64,000 nucleotides of DNA from Caulobacter segnis. GTDB taxonomy: Bacteria > Pseudomonadota > Alphaproteobacteria > Caulobacterales > Caulobacteraceae. The notes below the pieces were generated by a model. That model searched no databases. It worked only from the letters and a program-made list of their open reading frames with translations, and was not told the DNA's origin. The stretch spans positions 4,197,001 to 4,261,000 of the forward strand of contig NZ_CP096040.1 in the NCBI RefSeq assembly GCF_023935105.1. Direction: 5' to 3'. This document shows, piece after piece, positions 62,005 to 64,000 of this stretch. The translations under genes and the position numbers were made by a program. Every line of letters begins with the position of its first letter. The first letter of the stretch is position 1.

Positions 62005-63357
62005 CTAGAACGTGTACGGCTTGCGCTGCGGGCGGCTGAGCATCGCATTGGCCTCGTCGTCGCCGATGAAGCGCTCGGCCTTGGGGTCCCACTTCAAATG
62101 GCGGCCGGTCTTCATGGCCGCGTGGTGCAGCAGGCAGGTCGAGCAGGCGCGGTGACCGACCTCGGCCGTGGCGGCCGGCGGCTTTCGGGTCCGGATCGAG
62201 TCCAGCCAGTCACCGTGCTGCTCTTCCGACCGGCGCAGATGGATCTCGTTGGGCCCGATCACGCTGTCCAGGATCCTAGGATCGCTGGCCGCCAGCGAAG
62301 GCGTCGGCTTCTGGCCGAAGCTGGGGTCGCTGGACGTCACCGGCGCGTCGCGAGCCACGAAGATCCAGCCCTCGGTCCCGATGAACTTCACCCCGTTGGG
62401 GAAGTCGCCCGAGATGTCCATGGTCACGCCATCGGCGTAGCGGGCGTGGGTCAGGAACTTGCCGTGCACGTTCCACAGGCCGCTCTTGGGGAACTCGGCC
62501 GAGCCCCAGACCTCGACCGGGCCGGAATGCTCCATGTCCATGCCCCAGTGGGCGGTGTCGACGTGGTGCGCGCCCCAGCCGGTGATCATGCCGGCGGTGA
62601 ACTGCTCGCAGCGCAGCCAGCCCGGCCGGTCGAAGCTGTCCTGCGAATGCACGCGCATCTCGGTGTAGTAGGCTTGCGGCGTCGACCCCAGCCAAGCGTC
62701 GTAGTTCAGGTTGGCCGGGATCGGCTGCTGCGGGGCCTCGGGACCGGAAGGATCGCCCGGAAGCCCGACCTCGACATGCTTGAGCTGGCCGATGCGGCCG
62801 TTGCGGACCAGCTCGCAGGCGCGGCGGAACTGCGGCCATGGCTTGTCGGACCGCTGCTGCGAGCCGATCTGCAGGATGCGCCCCGTCGCGGCCACGGCGT
62901 CGGCCATGGTCCGCCCCTCGGCGATGGTCAGCGAGGCCGGCTTCTGCAGATAGACGTCCTTGCCCGCCTTGACCGCGTGCACGGCCAGGATGGCGTGCTG
63001 GTGGTCGGGCGTGGCGATGATCACCGCGTCCAGGTCCTTGGCGGCCAACAGCTCGTGATAGTCGCCATAGGTCCGGGCGCTGTCCCAGGGACGACCGAAC
63101 TTCTTGCTATAGGTCTCGTCGACCAGTTGCTTGCCCAGGGCCAGACGCTTGGAGTCGACATCGCAGACCGCCAGGATCTGGGCGTGGTCGTACTTGAAGG
63201 TCTCGGCCATGTCGTGGCCGCGGGCGATGCGGCCCACGCCGATGACGCCGATGTTGATCCGGTTCGACGGCGCGTTCTGGCCCAGCACCGTGGCCGGCAC
63301 GACGGTTGGAAAGGCGATGCCGGCGGCCATCACGCTGCGGCGGGTGAGCTTGCTCAT
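62005..63357 (-). CDS. Exported Gfo/Idh/MocA-family oxidoreductase
   Basis: The protein has 450 residues. A twin-arginine-type signal (MSKLTRRSVMAAGIAFPTVV) precedes the Rossmann domain (INIGVIGVGRIARGHDM, then VCDVDSKRLALG), the catalytic-site region (VIIATPDHQHAILAVHAVKAGKDVYLQKPASLT with the usual Lys-Pro), and the C-terminal dimerisation/substrate domain (GWGAHHVDTAHWGM). It would oxidise a sugar or sugar derivative with a bound nicotinamide cofactor in the periplasm. It lies 12 bp after the next oxidoreductase gene and ends 11 bp before the cupin start, so the three form an operon. Confidence 0.92.
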   Translation of the reverse strand: MSKLTRRSVMAAGIAFPTVVPATVLGQNAPSNRINIGVIGVGRIARGHDMAETFKYDHAQILAVCDVDSKRLALGKQLVDETYSKKFGRPWDSARTYGDYHELLAAKDLDAVIIATPDHQHAILAVHAVKAGKDVYLQKPASLTIAEGRTMADAVAATGRILQIGSQQRSDKPWPQFRRACELVRNGRIGQLKHVEVGLPGDPSGPEAPQQPIPANLNYDAWLGSTPQAYYTEMRVHSQDSFDRPGWLRCEQFTAGMITGWGAHHVDTAHWGMDMEHSGPVEVWGSAEFPKSGLWNVHGKFLTHARYADGVTMDISGDFPNGVKFIGTEGWIFVARDAPVTSSDPSFGQKPTPSLAASDPRILDSVIGPNEIHLRRSEEQHGDWLDSIRTRKPPAATAEVGHRACSTCLLHHAAMKTGRHLKWDPKAERFIGDDEANAMLSRPQRKPYTF

Positions 63358-63369
63358 CGTCCCCTCCTC

Positions 63370-64000
63370 CTAGCCCAGCACCGGACGGGTCGCGTTCTTC
63401 TGCGCCGTCAGCACCAGTTCCGCCGCCAGCAAGGCCTGGTCCTGATCCTGCGCCACCGACGTGCGCTCGACGATGTCGCTGACGAACTGTGGCCCGAACG
63501 GCAGCTGGACTTGGCTGCAGTCGATATAGCGGGCCGACTTCTTGTCGACGATCAGCAGGTGGTTGGCGCCCGGGCGGCCGGTGGGGTCGATATATTTGCG
63601 CAGCTCGATATAGCCCTCGGTCCCGAGGATGAAGAGCCGCCCGTCGCCCCAGACGCCCAGGCCGTCGGGCGTGTACCAATCGACCCGCACATAGCCCGTG
63701 CCGCCGCTGCCCACGCAGGTCATGTCGCCGAAGTCCTCGAACTTCGGATGGCTGGTATTGGCGATATTGCCGGTCTGGCTGGCCACGACCTTGGCGGTCT
63801 TGCTGCCGGTGTAGAACAGGAACTGGTCGGCCTGGTGCGAGCCGATGTCGGTCAGGATGCCGCCGTAGCGAGCCTTGTCCCAGAACCAGTCCGGACGCCC
63901 CTGGCCGATGCGGTGCGGGGCCAGGTTCACAGTTTGCACGACCTTGCCGATCGCGCCAGCCTGGACCAGTTCGCCGGCCTTGATCGCCGAGGGCACCTCG
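63370..64000 (-). CDS. Gfo/Idh/MocA-family oxidoreductase, 5' part beyond the window
   Basis: About 210 C-terminal residues are present; the frame stays open to the right edge, and a GTG-coded Val (VPSAIKAG) at 63996 is not the start. Visible features of the C-terminal domain include AGAIGKVVQTVNLAPHRIGQGRPDWFWDK, YGGILTDIGSHQADQFLF (the family's conserved DIGxHxxD), and a strand-rich end. It is the first of the visible genes in the oxidoreductase-oxidoreductase-cupin operon and probably acts on a related substrate. Confidence 0.88.
   Translation of the reverse strand, partial: EVPSAIKAGELVQAGAIGKVVQTVNLAPHRIGQGRPDWFWDKARYGGILTDIGSHQADQFLFYTGSKTAKVVASQTGNIANTSHPKFEDFGDMTCVGSGGTGYVRVDWYTPDGLGVWGDGRLFILGTEGYIELRKYIDPTGRPGANHLLIVDKKSARYIDCSQVQLPFGPQFVSDIVERTSVAQDQDQALLAAELVLTAQKNATRPVLG

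Overview
The window is about 64 kb of GC-rich, densely packed bacterial chromosome. It looks like a Caulobacter or a close Caulobacteraceae relative. The evidence is codon bias towards G/C third positions, NodT-type outer-membrane efflux, FucP-type sugar uptake, M56 sensor peptidases and GC-rich paired-palindrome intergenic repeats. The genus is inferred; there is no rRNA or tRNA in the window. I found no phage, IS transposase, CRISPR array or origin.

Layout. 0-9 kb: a frameshifted CinA-type gene, sfsA, a lipoprotein, map, the msrP-msrQ periplasmic methionine-sulfoxide repair pair, a four-gene stress operon (EF-hand protein, ECF sigma factor, membrane anti-sigma candidate, frameshifted periplasmic sensor), radC and an M19 dipeptidase. 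9-16 kb: a large polytopic membrane protein, glnE, and two tandem BlaR1/MecR1-like M56 peptidases, each behind a BlaI/MecI-like operator. 16-25.5 kb: a four-gene RND efflux operon (adaptor, two permeases, outer-membrane factor) with a structured leader. 25.6-28.7 kb: a translationally coupled thiolase, acyl-CoA dehydrogenase and MaoC-like hydratase set, probably for beta-oxidation of a dicarboxylic or related acyl-CoA.

28.7-41 kb is the most unusual part. A 7.4-kb gene encodes a 2,469-residue protein built almost entirely from about 308 octapeptides of the type L-S/T-x-T-Q-I/V-x-x. These are arranged in a three-level hierarchy: 8 residues, 56 residues and 496 residues, the last repeated four times. 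It is followed on the same strand by a SPINDLY-type TPR O-GlcNAc transferase. That gene overlaps one encoding a three-part FkbM methyltransferase / second methyltransferase-like / GT-A-like glycosyltransferase protein. I propose that these form a dedicated system that makes and glycosylates a giant Ser/Thr-rich repeat protein.

41-64 kb: a GH3 beta-glucosidase, a dicarboxylate symporter, a DUF2306 protein, an AraC regulator, an EmrAB/TetR divergent drug-efflux locus, a FucP-type sugar transporter with a LacI-type operator, a UDP-galactopyranose-mutase-like flavoprotein, small envelope proteins, a VOC-pentapeptide fusion, a GST, two spinster-type MFS transporters with the same leader sequence, purB, a hypoxanthine-DNA glycosylase, and an oxidoreductase/cupin operon that runs off the right edge.

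Two single-base frameshifts, both in G/C homopolymers (near 270-275 and 5189-5193), may be sequencing errors rather than true mutations.
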